DNA from: Citrus sinensis
Lineage: Eukaryota > Streptophyta > Magnoliopsida > Sapindales > Rutaceae
Direction of reading: 5' to 3'
DNA: 64,000 nucleotides
Assembly: GCF_022201045.2 (NCBI RefSeq)
Contig: NC_068564.1
Location: 32,021,001 to 32,085,000 of the forward strand
Within the stretch, counting starts at the first letter, position 1; each line of letters opens with the position of its first letter. The translations under genes and the position numbers were made by a program. The notes under the pieces are model-generated. The model saw nothing but the letters and a program-made list of their open reading frames with translations. It was not told the DNA's origin and did no database searches. Positions 14,464 through 26,929 of the stretch are shown here, piece by piece.

Positions 14464-17400
14464 ATGGTTGTTAAGAAAATAATATCATCCCCATTTGTGG
14501 CAATTGCAGTTTTAGTGACTTTGGTCGCTGTAATTTTCAGATTTTCTCCCAAACTCCTCCTCAGCCGTCAACAGGTTTCAATCCTTTAACTAAATTATGT
14601 CTCTTTAATGATTATTTGTTTATTTTACTTTACTTTGATATTGGCTTTACTTTACTTTCAGAGATTGTTCACAGCTGAAGAATTGGCATTGCACAATGGA
14701 ACTGATGAATCAATACCAATCCTTTTAGGAATTCTTGGGTACTCGTCTCTATTTTTATGTTTGTTTAATTCAGTTGGTGATGTTGATTTGCTGTTTTAGT
14801 TGATTTTATTTGGTGGGTTTTTTTTTTTTTTTGGAATCAGATCAGTGTTTGATGTGACCAAAGGAAAATCTCATTATGGCGTTGGAGGAGGTTATAATCA
14901 TTTTGCTGGAAGGTCAGTTAAACCAATTTCAAAGTTAGTATCATTTGCTTTATTAATATGCTTTGTAATCGAGTGAGTTGGTTTCAGCTTGAGAATTGGG
15001 TTGGTATGAAGTACATGATTTTGTAGGAATTTTTAGTGTTTTATTCTTTTGGAGGTAGTGGTTTTAGTAGCTATATATACTCATGGTGATAGCTTCTTGC
15101 TTTTCTGTCTTGTAATCTTAGAGATGCTTCCCGTGCATTCGTTTCAGGAAACTTTACAGGTACAATCTTCAATGATATATCTTTTTCTGCTTTTCTTATG
15201 GTGATGTAAAGTTTTGGATAACAATTTTGCAAAGTCATAACAAACGAGCACTAAATTTCCTACTTTCGAAGCTGCTATATCAGTGCTCCTTTACATACTG
15301 CTACTTTCATTCATTTACTTGTCTATTTCTTTCTTCTCTTTTGTTTTTGACATAGGAGATGGACTCACTGATTCATTGCGTGGTCTATCCAGCACAGAGG
15401 TAATTTCTTTTCTGCATGCTCTTTCTCATTGTCAGAGTTTAGTTCTACTTTAGTCATTGCAAGTTATTAATGCATGTAAGAGAACAGGAATTATAAACAT
15501 TTTTGTCTAAAGTTGCTTCTTTTGAAGCTTGAATCTAAGCATTTACAAATGGTGGCTCCACTTTTGCTGATGCACCTGATGATGGTGACTATGCTTTAAT
15601 GTGTATATTAAAATATCGTTATGCTTTCAACTGTCTGAGATGCCTCTTTCCTTGCCCTCTCTTTCTCTCTCATTCTCACACGTATACACACCCGACATGT
15701 ACACATTAACCAATGTATCAACTGACTTTCATTCAATTTTTCTCTTCAAAAACAATAGTTTACCGAAAACAAAACCCCAATGCTATCTGCACAGGCCTTT
15801 TGTTGCACGGTTTGTGTCAAATGTCGTTAGAACAGATGAATGGCATAACTTTTGGTTTGCTGATTGAAAATTTTGCAGGTAAAGAGCATTGTCGAATGGC
15901 GGGAATTTTATTTCAGAAGTTACACGTGAGTAATACGTGATTTATTTATATTTTCCATGCGCAGTCCTTTGAGTTGAAAAATGAAGCAAGAAAGAAAAAG
16001 TAATTGTAAAGGAAATTATCAAAAAGGGCCAGTGAACTAAAGTGGTAATTCATTCCCTGTCCACCATGGTTACTGGTAAGATACAGGCTAGCATTTTGTA
16101 TCTTCAAAATCAATCATAAAGCAGCCAAAAGAAAGAAACTTGTTTCCGTGAATATTTAATGTGATGATCCGTAAGTATCATTTGCCATCACGTATGGCAC
16201 TGTTTCTGAAGTTTCATAGTGCAAATGAGTCAGCAGTGAAGCAAAGTTGGAGTCACCTTTTGTGTTGTTGGAGCCAATTGCCACATTAGTAAAGTGACAA
16301 TGGCCACATTGACCACCATGTGCATGTCTTCTTGTCAGCCTTGGCACAAGGAAAATTAAATTTTGGAGAAGTGATTCAAAGAAAGTTTCCTAATTTTTGT
16401 CTCTTTCCTTCTTGGTGTGTGATGCGCAACAGAAGTGTAGAAGCTTCGAATCATCTTTTTCTTCTCTGGTTTGAGGCTTCAAAGTTGTGATACAAGATTA
16501 CAAGTTGTGCAAAGAAGCTAATTTTTGCATTTCATTTTGGCTTGTGATTCTCATCTTATGGAGTATTTCTTTGCTTTTGGTAGAGGAACAAAGGGTAAAT
16601 CTCTTTGGAAATGTGCAGTGGCAGCACTGTTTTGGGTAATATGGGAGGAAAGAAATGTTTGTATTTTTTTAGGGGAAAAGTGTAGATAATGCTGAAGGAC
16701 TGTGGGATAGAGTTTGTCTTCTTGCTTCACTTTGGGCTTCAGTTTCAAAGGAGTTTCAAGATTCATCCTTTGTCTTCATACATCTAAATTGGGATGGGGT
16801 TTTGAGATACGAAGTTATAACTGATTCTAGCCTTGTATAGGGATGATTGGGTATATACTTTTGTATAGCACAAACAGTCCTAGTTTTTGTTTTCTTAGTG
16901 GACAGCTGGTCCTCTATCTGTTTTAAATCTTCTTCATTAATATTTCTTTGAGTTTCTTGTCCCAAAAAAAAACTTTGACCACGACGTTGTATCTGCAATT
17001 AGATGCCGATGAGCAATCAGGTACCTAAGCAAAATTGTTATGTAGTGTCTAGTAACCTTGTTAATTCCTTGGCGGCCTATTGTTGTGAATGACTTGCAAT
17101 ATCTATTAACAAAAAGGATGCGGTACTTTGATTCCCGATTTGCTAGCAAAGGTATTGCGAATGTGAAACATCAGCTTTATTTCCAAAGAGACAATTTCTT
17201 CTTTTCCTGGCCCATCCTTGAGAAGATTTTAATTTCTTAGGGTATCTATCTGGAAATCTATTTTTTATGTGCAGTTGTTGCTTGAGTTTATCCTCTGAAG
17301 GACAGTGCTTGGTATTTACTCTGCCTTCTCCTGCTGTCAGATTTGTTGGTAAGCTAGTGGGTCGTTACTACGATAACCAGGGGAATGCTACAAAATATCT

Positions 17401-18145
17401 GAAAGGAGCTGAAGCAAAGGCTGCTAGAGGGGCACAGCTTTTGGAGAAACAGAAGGCTGAAGAGGCTAAACAACCTGGTTGCAACTCAAGGTGGAGTCAG
17501 GATGAGGGTGGAGAGGTATGAGTTTCTGGAACTTGGCATTGTCATCTTATCCAAGCATGATCAAGTTGCAATGCCACTTTCCCTAATGTGATATAGTTTT
17601 GAAAAATTTGCTGTTTGTACTTATAATTAGTATATAAGCCATCAGTCTGAGGTAACTGGAGTTTTGTATCCATCTGAACTAATTTTGTAGCCAAGCCAGT
17701 CATGATAGTAGGGGCACACCTTTAAAATGACACAACTCTATTTCCTGCAGATTAAGAACCATCTCTCATGTTTGGGATTGGGTAATATACATGTCTGTAA
17801 TATTACAAACTTGTAACCTCCAAACTCTTGAGTTGAAACCTCTAATGGGAAGTTTGAAAACTGCAACACCGCAATTAACCCCAGGCTCCATAGCACAAAA
17901 GATGAAACCTGATCTCAGTATTATTGTAATGAATCATCTTCATGTTTTCTGACAGTTCGTACGTCTGTTTTTGCTAGGTTTGGTGCGACACCGGCTTCCC
18001 AAGGTTAGTTCAAAGACCTTTAGAAATTGCTTTGACTGGAAAGATGAGCAAGCGATGTGCTTGCTTTCTAGAAGATCAGCTTGATCAGCAAGGTTTGGAA
18101 GTGTACGAAGGATGTGATTATCTTGCCCAGACATGCCGAGTTTAA
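14464..18145 (+). CDS. MAPR4: Membrane-associated cytochrome b5-like heme/steroid-binding protein (MAPR, neuferricin-like)
   Basis: This is a single-pass membrane protein with a cytochrome-b5-like fold of the MAPR family, predicted to bind heme at an endomembrane. Eight exons: 14464..14574, 14662..14738, 14841..14912, 15122..15159, 15356..15399, 15879..15925, 17341..17515, 17978..18145. They join to 243 residues plus stop. Residues about 10-28 (SSPFVAIAVLVTLVAVIF) form the membrane anchor. The b5-like domain follows: RLFTAEELALHNG, ILLGILGSVFDVTKGKSHYG, GGGYNHFAGRDASRAFVSG, and later FVGKLVGRYYDNQGN. A Lys/Ala/Glu-rich helix and a cysteine-containing C-terminal extension (WCDTGFPR, CDYLAQTC) end the protein, as in neuferricin homologues. 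It resembles Arabidopsis MAPR4 more than the MSBP proteins. The largest intron, 15926-17340, contains a LINE remnant. Confidence 0.9.
16330..16976 (+). mobile_element. Decayed LINE 3' end in MAPR gene intron
   Basis: Broken frames on the plus strand read like the C-terminal end of plant LINE ORF2 downstream of reverse transcriptase. Visible pieces include LAQGKLNFGEVIQRKFP, CVMRNRSVEASNHLFL, SLWKCAVAALFWVIWEERN and LWDRVCLLASLWASVSKEF. They are interrupted by stops and frameshifts. A 3' UTR-like stretch and a run of nine A (16966-16975) close the element. The left limit is approximate and I did not find a convincing target duplication. It is a 5'-truncated dead insertion, carried in the same orientation as the host gene. 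Confidence 0.72.
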
Positions 18146-18481
18146 AAGGTCCTATACTGGAGATCTTAACTTTTTTCTCGAGTGTATTTATATTCATAGA
18201 CATACACACCATGTTCATATATTGAAATAGGGAAAAGATGAAAAGAAACAGAGTGATAAATATGGAGAAACTTTCCTGCATTATTTAAAATCGGCAGCTG
18301 TTTCAGGAAATTTATTCGATTAGTTTTAGTAGAAGAGGAGTGAAAATTTTCAATACTGATTTTATCTCTTGAGTTTGATTAGGAACATTGAAATTTTGAT
18401 GAAGTTCTTGTTACAACAAGACTTGAGTCTATCACATGTAAATCAAATAAGAGAAATAAATAGAAAGAAGAGCTCTTTATT

Positions 18482-18852
18482 TCAGATTTTCAGTAATTGT
18501 CAATTCTTTCACTTGAGAAACTTCGGCAAATAAATGTGCAGACACAAAACCTGTACAGATCAAGTTCACTGCAGGTTCCCTGGCCATATTTTGCTGCACA
18601 ATTTTCATCACATCATTGCACATTACAAGCTTCACTGCATGGACCAAGGCCAGCGGTGCATGTTTTGTGTTTTGGCAGCGGCAGCGATCAGGTGGAGCCG
18701 TGCCACATTCATAGTAGTACTTGCATATTGGAGCTCCAAAGGAGACTTCACAGGATCCTCTCCCATTAGTGTCTTGATTTGCATTTTGAATCACAAGCAG
18801 CATAACATGGACCCAAATCTTCTGAGCATATTTCTCCTTTCACATTGCTAAG
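18482..18852 (-). pseudogene. Defensin-like (cysteine-rich) peptide pseudogene
   Basis: Minus-strand translation gives two cysteine-rich units spread over different frames. The first unit begins KGEICSEDLGPCYAACDSKC, shifts frame to NGRGSCEVSFGAPICKYYYEC, and a second unit in another frame reads KTCTAGLGPCSEAC. After an in-frame TGA it continues CDENCAAKYGQGTCSEL and ends CVCTFIC. The spacing matches the two-domain defensin-like gene at 30970-32031, whose mature protein starts KGQICSENYGSC. The lesions are two frameshifts and at least one stop. No signal-peptide exon was recognised upstream. A plausible acceptor (TTAG) lies near 18852. Confidence 0.68.
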
Positions 18853-19564
18853 TAATGAACCTATATCGCAATTTATCAACCGAAATCAAATCAAATTAGT
18901 ACACAGCAGCACACAAGTATTTTCTTGCAATATTATGGTATCCGAATAGAAATGCGTTAGACTGAAATTTCAACGAAAGTGATATGATGTACGTCTGGCT
19001 GAAAAAAGTTACTTTTATAGATTAATACGCCCTATATCAGCGTGGTTATTTTGAGATAAAGTTTGAGCAAATTCAAGTGAAGAAAAAAAGAATTTGTTAT
19101 GAAAATATTGATATTTTAATTATTGAGATAACCCATACTAATGAAAAAGAAAAATGTTATTTTGCATGCACCAAGTAAAATCAAAATATTTTGATAAAAG
19201 GAAAAAGATAGATCCAATATCTCACTCTTTAAAAGCTGCTATGAATACAATGCAAGAAGGATAAAGAACATGGACGTTTCAAAATCTTAGTGATTTGAAC
19301 TTAGACAAGTTATTTTGATTCGTTGGTAATTTGGTATTTATAATAAGATATTTCTTTTTTTATCTTAACCATGAGGTATCTTGGGGAGGGCCCTAATTGT
19401 GGGAGACACCTTTAAACTCGTATCACAACTCAGCCTAGAAGTCCCCGCTCGAATCGAGAGGCACATATTCTCTCAATAAAGCGACTTCCTTGCGGCTCGA
19501 ACTGAGGAGCAAACCTAGTCAAACCACTTAAGGGAACTTCACTGCCGGTGGAGCCAATACTTTG
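18853..19564. other. Intergenic, with GC-richer repeat-like block at the right
   Basis: 18853-19390 is AT-rich without coding potential. 19391-19560 is markedly GC-richer. Read on the minus strand it contains a GTTCGAGCC stretch reminiscent of a tRNA-type B box, so it may be a SINE or other dispersed repeat; this is a weak suggestion. The block ends directly at the left border of the viral complex. Confidence 0.35.
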
Positions 19565-19587
19565 TTGGTTATTTATTATAATATCTT
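19565..19587 (+). repeat. Left copy of 23-bp boundary inverted repeat
   Basis: This 23-bp sequence (TTGGTTATTTATTATAATAT plus CTT) is the exact reverse complement of 27918-27940. It marks the junction between flanking DNA and the first recognisable viral fragment. Confidence 0.9.
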
Positions 19588-19816
19588 AAAAGTTTTGAGC
19601 CCAAACCAATGGGGTGACCTACTCCATAATTTTAAAACTTTCCCTTTAAATTTTTAAATACGTTTACCTCATTGTCGGACTTATTCCTACTGGGATTACC
19701 AACAAGTCTGGTATAACACCATTGAAAGAGGCACTCCTAGATTAGTTATAAACTACAAACCTCTGAGGGGGGAAACCTTTTCTCGGAATCAGAAGGAGTA
19801 TAGTGGGCTTTGAAGA
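19588..19816. repeat. Mosaic of three displaced viral fragments
   Basis: Three pieces are joined end to end. 19588-19722 copies the ORF2 stretch at about 26135-26270 in the same sense, with a few substitutions. 19723-19766 copies the reverse-transcriptase-side stretch beginning at about 24358. 19770-19816 is an inverted copy of about 26432-26479, reading back across a GATTCCGAGAAAATGTTTCC-like stretch. None has coding meaning here. The arrangement points to end-joining of broken viral DNA before or during integration. Confidence 0.85.
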
Positions 19817-19898
19817 GGATAAGGATTCCGCTGAGGGCTGTAAATCCATACCTGTAGCCATATTGACCAAACCAAAAATAGACCATAAGGTCTTGACC

Positions 19899-22800
19899 AT
19901 GGATCCTCCGATCTGTAGAACATTGTTCTTTTCTAGCTCTTCTTCCGGGAAGACTAGTGAGTCAAAGCATGTTGTGAGTTCAGAAGAATTCATTATTAAG
20001 AACTTTGATAAAGCAATTGATTGTTGGGAACTTCCAAAAATTTCCTAAGAAAAGATTTACAAAACAAAAATGCTTGATCTTTTAAAGCATGATTATATTA
20101 TAAAGACTGAAGAACGTGATATAACTCTTTCAGAGCCTTTTGAAACAATTTATTTGTTTTCAGAAAAATCTTTAAAGAAATTAAAAGAAAAGAATTTCAA
20201 ATATATTCACATTAGTTTAATCCAAGTAGGAATAAAACATTTGACCAAAGAAGGCTTGGATACTTCTATCATTGTTGTCCTTAGAGATGGGCGATTCATC
20301 TCTTTTGATGATTCTTTACTAAGTAGTATCGAATCTAGTCTATGTAAAGGTCCTATATCTTTTGATTGTTATCCAAATATAACAATTTCTCTTAAAGACA
20401 AAAATATTTTAAAGAGCATAATTTTACAAATCAAAACCCATAATTATCATATGATTAAGGGATCCATCCCAGTTGCATTAATTTTTAAAATTTCTTACAA
20501 AGCCATGATTTCTGCATTTAGCACACAGCATAAATACCAGTCGAAAAGAGATGAGACCCTTCTCTTGCAGACTGATTTGTCCAAAGCAAACACGATCATT
20601 CCTAAACCAATCCAATGGAAAGATGTAAATCTTCCAGAGGAATGGATCCTTGAAGGAGCCGCTCCACCAGCGATTCCGAAACAACTTGAGCCTAATACAG
20701 AGTTGCAAAATGTGACTCAGTATTCCGATGGTAAAGTCAAACTGTCATTCAGGAGATCTACCTCATCCAGATTTTCTGATAAAGCATCGTGCTCAAGCAA
20801 TCCTTCATTAGAAAGGAAATTTACAAAAATACCCTCTGTTATAAATCTCCCTTTTCAGTCCATAAAAAGTCAACCAAGGTTTTCTACTTCAAATATACCT
20901 AGTACTTCCATTCGATCAGTTGATTACACCACTAGTGTTCCTCATCCGATCTACACTAGTAATCAACATGTACAAAGTCAGGAAGAGAAGGAACCTTCTC
21001 CTCCAACTTCCCCCACGTTTTCTGCTGTTACAGAAAATGTCATTAATGTCATTGAAAAAGAATTTGAATTAGATAAAACTTCTCTGCATAATGATTTTTA
21101 TTCTGATTTAAACAAAGAAAAAAGACTTCGGTTTTTCAAACACTTTTTAAACCAAAGAAAAGAAATCCAACAAACTTACTATGAATTTGTGAATTTTCAT
21201 AAAATTCATATATTGTTTTTTGATTGGTTTGAGATATATTCTTCTGATAACAACATCTCTTATCCTTTTAAAGAGTCAAACCCTATTACTATTAAGAAGA
21301 AAGTTCCTGAATGGAAACTTCTTGATAGTGATAGAACTATAGAGTCTGAACACCCACCTCTTCGGAGTGTAACCGTTGATCACGGTGAACCTCCTGTCCA
21401 AATTCGAGCTTCACCTTACAAAATTCCAAAACCAAATGATTCAGAGGCAAATTTAAGTAGTATTATCCAACAGAATAATTTCTGTAATACTAACTTAAAT
21501 ACAATCGGAAAGCAGTTGACTAGGATAGAAAACCAAATTCAGAAGTCAACTATTACTGTTCCATCAATTTCTCCTATTCCAACAAAATCAGATTCTGACA
21601 AAAAGCTTAAGGAACCTATTTTCAAATCCTTTCAGGTTTCGAAAACTAGCCAAAAGCTTGTTCAAGAGTCAAAATCAGATTTTGCTAAAGCCATTAGAGA
21701 ACAATTAGATATGATAGAAGCTGCTTCTTCCTCATCTAGCAAAGTTCAGATAGCCTTTGATACTCCTCAATCTAGCAAGATTGGAGTATTAGAACAAGAC
21801 CAAATGTCTATAGCCTCTTCTGATATAGAAGCCTTCAAAGAAGAACCTTCTACTCCTAAAGCCAACAAAATTCATTGGGAATTAGCCCTTCCCACTGTCA
21901 AGACTCCACCGGATCTAGCAATAGATAGTAGACCAAGTGCATTAAATCAATCCCGATATAATGCATCTTCAGTCTATGAGTGGAATATTGACGGCATGTC
22001 CGAATACAATATCCTAGGATTGTTGCAACAAATGACAATGGCAGCCAATGGCTATAAAACCCAAGCAGGAACTTCTGATCGTGCTATATCAGAAATCCTC
22101 ATTGCCGGTTTTACTGGTCAATTAAAAGGTTGGTGGGATCATCTTCTCACTAATCAGCAACAATTAGACATTCTAAATTCCATTCAAGTCGATGAAAATA
22201 GAGTCCCTATTCTTGATGAGTTCAATAATCCAATTCAGGATGCTGTTGCTACTCTAATTTTAACTATTTCCCTCAATTTCATTGGTGACCCTTCACACAT
22301 TCGTGATAAAAACGCTGAGTTACTACATAATTTAATATGTAGGAAACTTAGTGAATTTCAAAGTTACAAAATCTCATTTTTTACCAGACTATTTCTAAGA
22401 GATGATGCAAATCATATAACTTGGAAAGAAAAATTTCTCGCTGGATTACCTACTCTTCTAGGTGAAAAGGTAAGAAATTCTATTAAAGCCCTTTATGATA
22501 ACCGTATTCCTTATGATGAGCTCACCTATGGTGAACTCGTCAGTTTTGTCAATAAAGAAGGATTAAAGATTTGTCAAGATTTGAAATTACAGAAACGACT
22601 TAAGTGGGAGCTTAAGAAGTCTAAATAAGAATTAGGCGGTTTCTGTAAACAATTCAATTATGACCCCTTTAAAACTTCTATCTCCAAAGATTGTAATGGC
22701 GAGTGTTCTACTAAACCCCGCAGGAGACATTACAAATCAAAAAATTCTAAGAAACCCTTCCGTAATTTTAGAGAACTTCCTTATAAGAAACCTTTGAGGC

Positions 22801-25496
22801 CTTATAAGAAACTCAAATTCTCTAAAAGAAAAAAGTTTAGAGCCAAACCAAAGACCCCTTTTAATTACAAAGAAGCTATATGTCATAAATGTGGCATGAA
22901 AGGTCATACTGTAAATTATTGCAGGATGAACAAAAAGCTTCATGAACTTGACCTCGATGAAGAGATCCTTTCCAAATTAGCCCCCCTTCTTGTCGAATCT
23001 TCTGATTTCGAATCTTCCATGTTGGGAGACAGTGATCCATATCAAGTTGATGAGCTTTTTGACTCAGATGACTCTGTATCTAGCAGTAGTGAGTTTGAAT
23101 CTGATTCATATTTAAAGAAAATCAATGTTTTGACTAAAGACCAAGAAATTTTTCTTGAACTTGTAAAGCATATTTCTGATCTAAATCTTCAAAAAGAATA
23201 TCTTGATAAATTTTTGAAAACTTTAGATTTTAATAAAGCCGAGACTTCTAAAGTCCCAATTGTTAAACAGAATTCTTATGATCTTACTCAAATTTTGGAT
23301 AAAAAGAAAACAAAGAAGACGGTTCCTAATATCCAAGATCTTCAGAAAGAGATAAAAGAAATCAAATGTGAAATCAGAGATTTAAAAGAAAAACAAAAAA
23401 GTGATTCTGATACTATCCAACTTCTTTTACAAAAACAATTGCAGGATAATTCAGACAATGAATCTAATCCTGATGATGGTGATGATATTAAAGTAGAAAA
23501 TATTGAGTCAGTACCCAATGATTTTCTATTTATTTTAAAGCAAATCACCACAAGAAAGTATTTGGTTAAAGTCACTTTAATATTTTCTGATGATTTTGCA
23601 ATGGACGTCATTGCCCTTTTTGATACTGGCGCCGATTTAAATTGCATTAGAGAAGACATCGTCCCCAAAAGATTTCATGAAAAAACAAAAGAAAGACTTT
23701 CTGCCGCTAATAATTCAAAACTGAATGTCAGTTCCAAGGTTGAAGCCTCAATCCATAATAATGGTTTTGATTTTAAAACTTCTTTTGTCCTCACAAATGA
23801 TATTCATCATGCCATCATTTTGGGAACTCCTTTTATAAATCTTATAACTCCATATACTGTCAATTATGATAGTATATCCTTCAAAGCAAAAACCAAGAAA
23901 CTTGTTTTCCCTTTTATTGAAAAACCTAAAACAAGGAATTTGAATATTATTAAAGCCTGTTCTGTTTATCAAAACAGAATAAATAACCTACTTAAATCAA
24001 AATAGTGTGATCTAATGTTTTTACAAAAGGATTTAAACTTACAAAGAATTGAAAGCCAATTACAAAGTGATTTCATTAAAAGAAAGGTTTCTGATTTCAA
24101 AACTCTCATTGAAAAAGAAATTTGTGCTGATCTACCTTCTGCTTTTTGGGACAGAAAACAACACATGGTAGATCTACCTTATGAAACTTCTTTTAATGAA
24201 AGACAAATCCCCACTAAAGCACGTCCAATCCAGATGAACATGGAATTGGAACAACATTGCAAAAATGAAATCAAAGATTTAGAGTCAAAAGAACTCATTG
24301 TTAAGTCAAGGTCCCCATGATCTTGTGCCGCTTTTTATGTTAATAAAAATTCTGAAATTGAAAGAGGCACTCCTAGATTAGTTATAAACTACAAACCTCT
24401 TAATAACGCTCTAAAATTGATTAGGTATCCAATACCTAATAAAAAGGATTTACTCCAAAAACTATGTTCTGCTCTTATTTTTTCAAAATTCGACATGAAA
24501 TCTGGTTTTTGGCAAATTCAAATTCATCCTAACGACCGTTACAAAACTGCTTTTACTGTTCCATTTGGACAGTATGAGTGGACTGTTATGCCCTTTGGTT
24601 TAAAGAATGCACCCTCAGAATTTCAAAGAATTATGAATGATATTTATAATCCTTATTCTGATTTTTGCATTGTTTACATTGACGATGTATTGATATTTTC
24701 AAATTCTATCAATCAACATTTCAAACATTTAAAGACTTTTTATTTTGCCACCAGAAAGGCTGGATTGGCAATTTCCAGTTCTAAAGTTTCTTTATTTCAA
24801 ACAAAAGTCAGATTCCTTGGTCATCATATTTCTAAAGGAACAATCACTCCAATCGAGAGATCTCTTTTGTTTGTTGATAAATTTCCTGATAAAATTCTTG
24901 ACAAAACCCAATTACAAAGATTTCTTGGAAGTTTAAATTATGTTCTTGATTTCTGTCCTAACATTAATAGGATGTCTAAACCCTTGCATGATAGATTAAA
25001 GAAAAAACCTATTCCTTGGACAGATGAACATACCAAGGTTGTAAAGCTTATAAAGAATTCTGTGAAAAGCATCCCATGTTTATATCTTGCTAATCCTACA
25101 TTACCTAAAATTATTGAAATTGATGCATCTGATTTAGGTTATGGAGGCATATTAAAGCAAAAAGAAAATGATAAAGAACAGATAGTACAATATGTTTCTG
25201 CACATTGGAATGATTGCCAGAAAAATTATTCTACTATCAAAAAAGAAATCATTTCCATTGTTTTATGCATTACAAAATTTCAAAGTGATTTATTAAATCA
25301 AAAATTTCTACTTAGGATTGATTGCAAAGCTGCAAAACATGTTTTGGAAAAAGATGTTCAAAATATTGCATCAAAACAGATTTTTGCACGATGGCAAGCC
25401 ATTTTAAGTGTTTTTGATTTTGATATTGAATATATTAAAGGTGATACAAATTTTATTCCTGATTTTCTAACTCGGAAATTTCTTCAAAACAGATAA
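19899..25496 (+). pseudogene. Pararetroviral ORF1 polyprotein (MP-CP-PR-RT-RNase H), broken by stops
   Basis: One frame runs from an ATG at 19899 to the TAA at 25494-25496, about 1,865 codons. It is interrupted by four in-frame stops at 20046, 22626, 24003 and 24318 and has no frameshift that I can find. Domains in order: a 30K-type movement protein around 20070-20700, with an LRDGRF motif; a variable Ser/Pro-rich linker; a capsid/Gag-like domain about 21960-22600; a CCHC zinc knuckle (CHKCGMKGHTVNYC) at 22881-22922; an acidic and coiled stretch; an aspartic protease with DTGA at 23622-23633; reverse transcriptase with YIDD at 24675-24686; and RNase H starting near 25110. The true upstream start is uncertain because the frame continues open to the mosaic junction at 19817. 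Confidence 0.88.
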
Positions 25497-26929
25497 TGCC
25501 GCCAAAGAAGAAAGACAAAGGTAAAGCTGTTCTTAAAGATTCTGAATCTAGAGCAACCTCTAAAGAACCCCAAGCTACCCCTTCTAAAGACAAATTACTT
25601 TCCTCAGCCATGCCTATTAAATCTTGGATAGAAATGGTTGAAGAACATGGTGCCCATTACAAAACCACTTCTTCTGATGACCAAGTAAAACAATGGATGA
25701 GTTCCATTACAAAGTCTCCTGAGCTTATGCTCGCCTTACAAAACCTTTCCCAAAGCCAGATTTTCTCAAAAGAAGAAAAAGAAAACCCTATCTCCAAAGA
25801 AATCTCAAAACCCTCTTCTCAAAATGTGATTGTCTCTAGTGAAAGCTCTTCTTCCCAAATTGTGCTTTCCCAACCATCACCTTCAAAGAAAACCTCCGAT
25901 TGGTTTGATAAAACCCATTTTCAAAATATTCTTTCTTTAGAAGATGGATTTTACCATGCTGATCATTTCCAAGCAATTTCAAAGTATTTCCCTAAGGGCT
26001 GGTTTTTTAAACCATGGGATTTAACAAAACCCCAGTCCTATTATCAAAGCATTTTAGAAATCACTGATTCAGTTAAGTTCAAACATTTCTTTTTCAGTAA
26101 ATCTCATTCAGAACCAGCCTATTCCACGGCTACTATTTTAAAAGTTTTGAGCCCAAACCAATGGGGTGACCTACTCCATAATTTTAAAACTTTCCCTTTA
26201 AATTTTCAAATACGTTTACCTCATTGTCGGATTTATTCCTACTGAGATTACCAACAAGCCTGGTATAACACCTTTTTTATCCAAAATCCCAAAAAATCCT
26301 ATTCTTGGTTATTTTTCTTTAACCCAAAAATAACCGTCCAAAGCCTTCCAAACTGGTTCCATCATTGGTGGAATACTTTTGGCCCAATACCACAAATTTT
26401 AACCCCGAATGCCACCCATTGTTTAAACTTCTTCAAAGCCCACTATACTCCTTCTGATTCCGAGAAAATGTTTCCCATCTTTCTCTGTTTCTGTACAAAT
26501 TTCTTCCTTCCATGGGTATGGATGTGGAACCTTAGGCTTCATACCCAAGATTCCCAACTCATCATTCAAAGAACCTTTAAAGTAAAATGGTGGTCCAAAT
26601 TTGACGAACAGTCAAAATTGACTGAAAATTTGGTCCGAGATTGGCTCTCTGCCAAAGGCCTTCTTCAACCCACCATAACTCATTCCAAAGCCCAACAAAC
26701 CTTTTTGACCCAAAAGTCCAAAGCCCAATCACTATTGACAGGTGCCAAAACAGAAGAAGAATACTTCAAAGCCATGGAACAGCTCCTCGCCTCCCGGTCA
26801 AAGTCATCAGTGGCTGACACCTCTGAATACGAAGATGAAGATGAAGATGAAGAGCCATTCATTTCTCTTGGAGAGGAAAATGAAGATGATTGTTTTGGAA
26901 TTTTTTCTCCTTTAAAGCATTGTAAATAA
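25496..26929 (+). pseudogene. Pararetroviral ORF2, unknown function, one in-frame stop
   Basis: The frame starts at an ATG sharing its A with the ORF1 stop (TAATG, 25494-25498), and ends at 26929. A single TGA at 26243-26245 interrupts it. Without counting that stop it spans 477 codons. The N-terminus is lysine-rich (MPPKKKDKGKA), followed by a Ser/Pro/Lys linker. A tryptophan- and aromatic-rich central part follows (DWFDKTHF, GWFFKPWDL, NWFHHWWNTFGPIP), and the C-terminus is strongly acidic (EDEDEDEEPF). I recognise no domain. Position and overlap fit the florendovirus second protein, for which no function is known to me. The displaced copy at 19588-19722 lacks this stop. Confidence 0.8.

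Noticed and set aside
19395..19560. SINE-like block with a B-box-like word
   Set aside because: Only one weak box and no A tail or target duplication; kept as a remark only.
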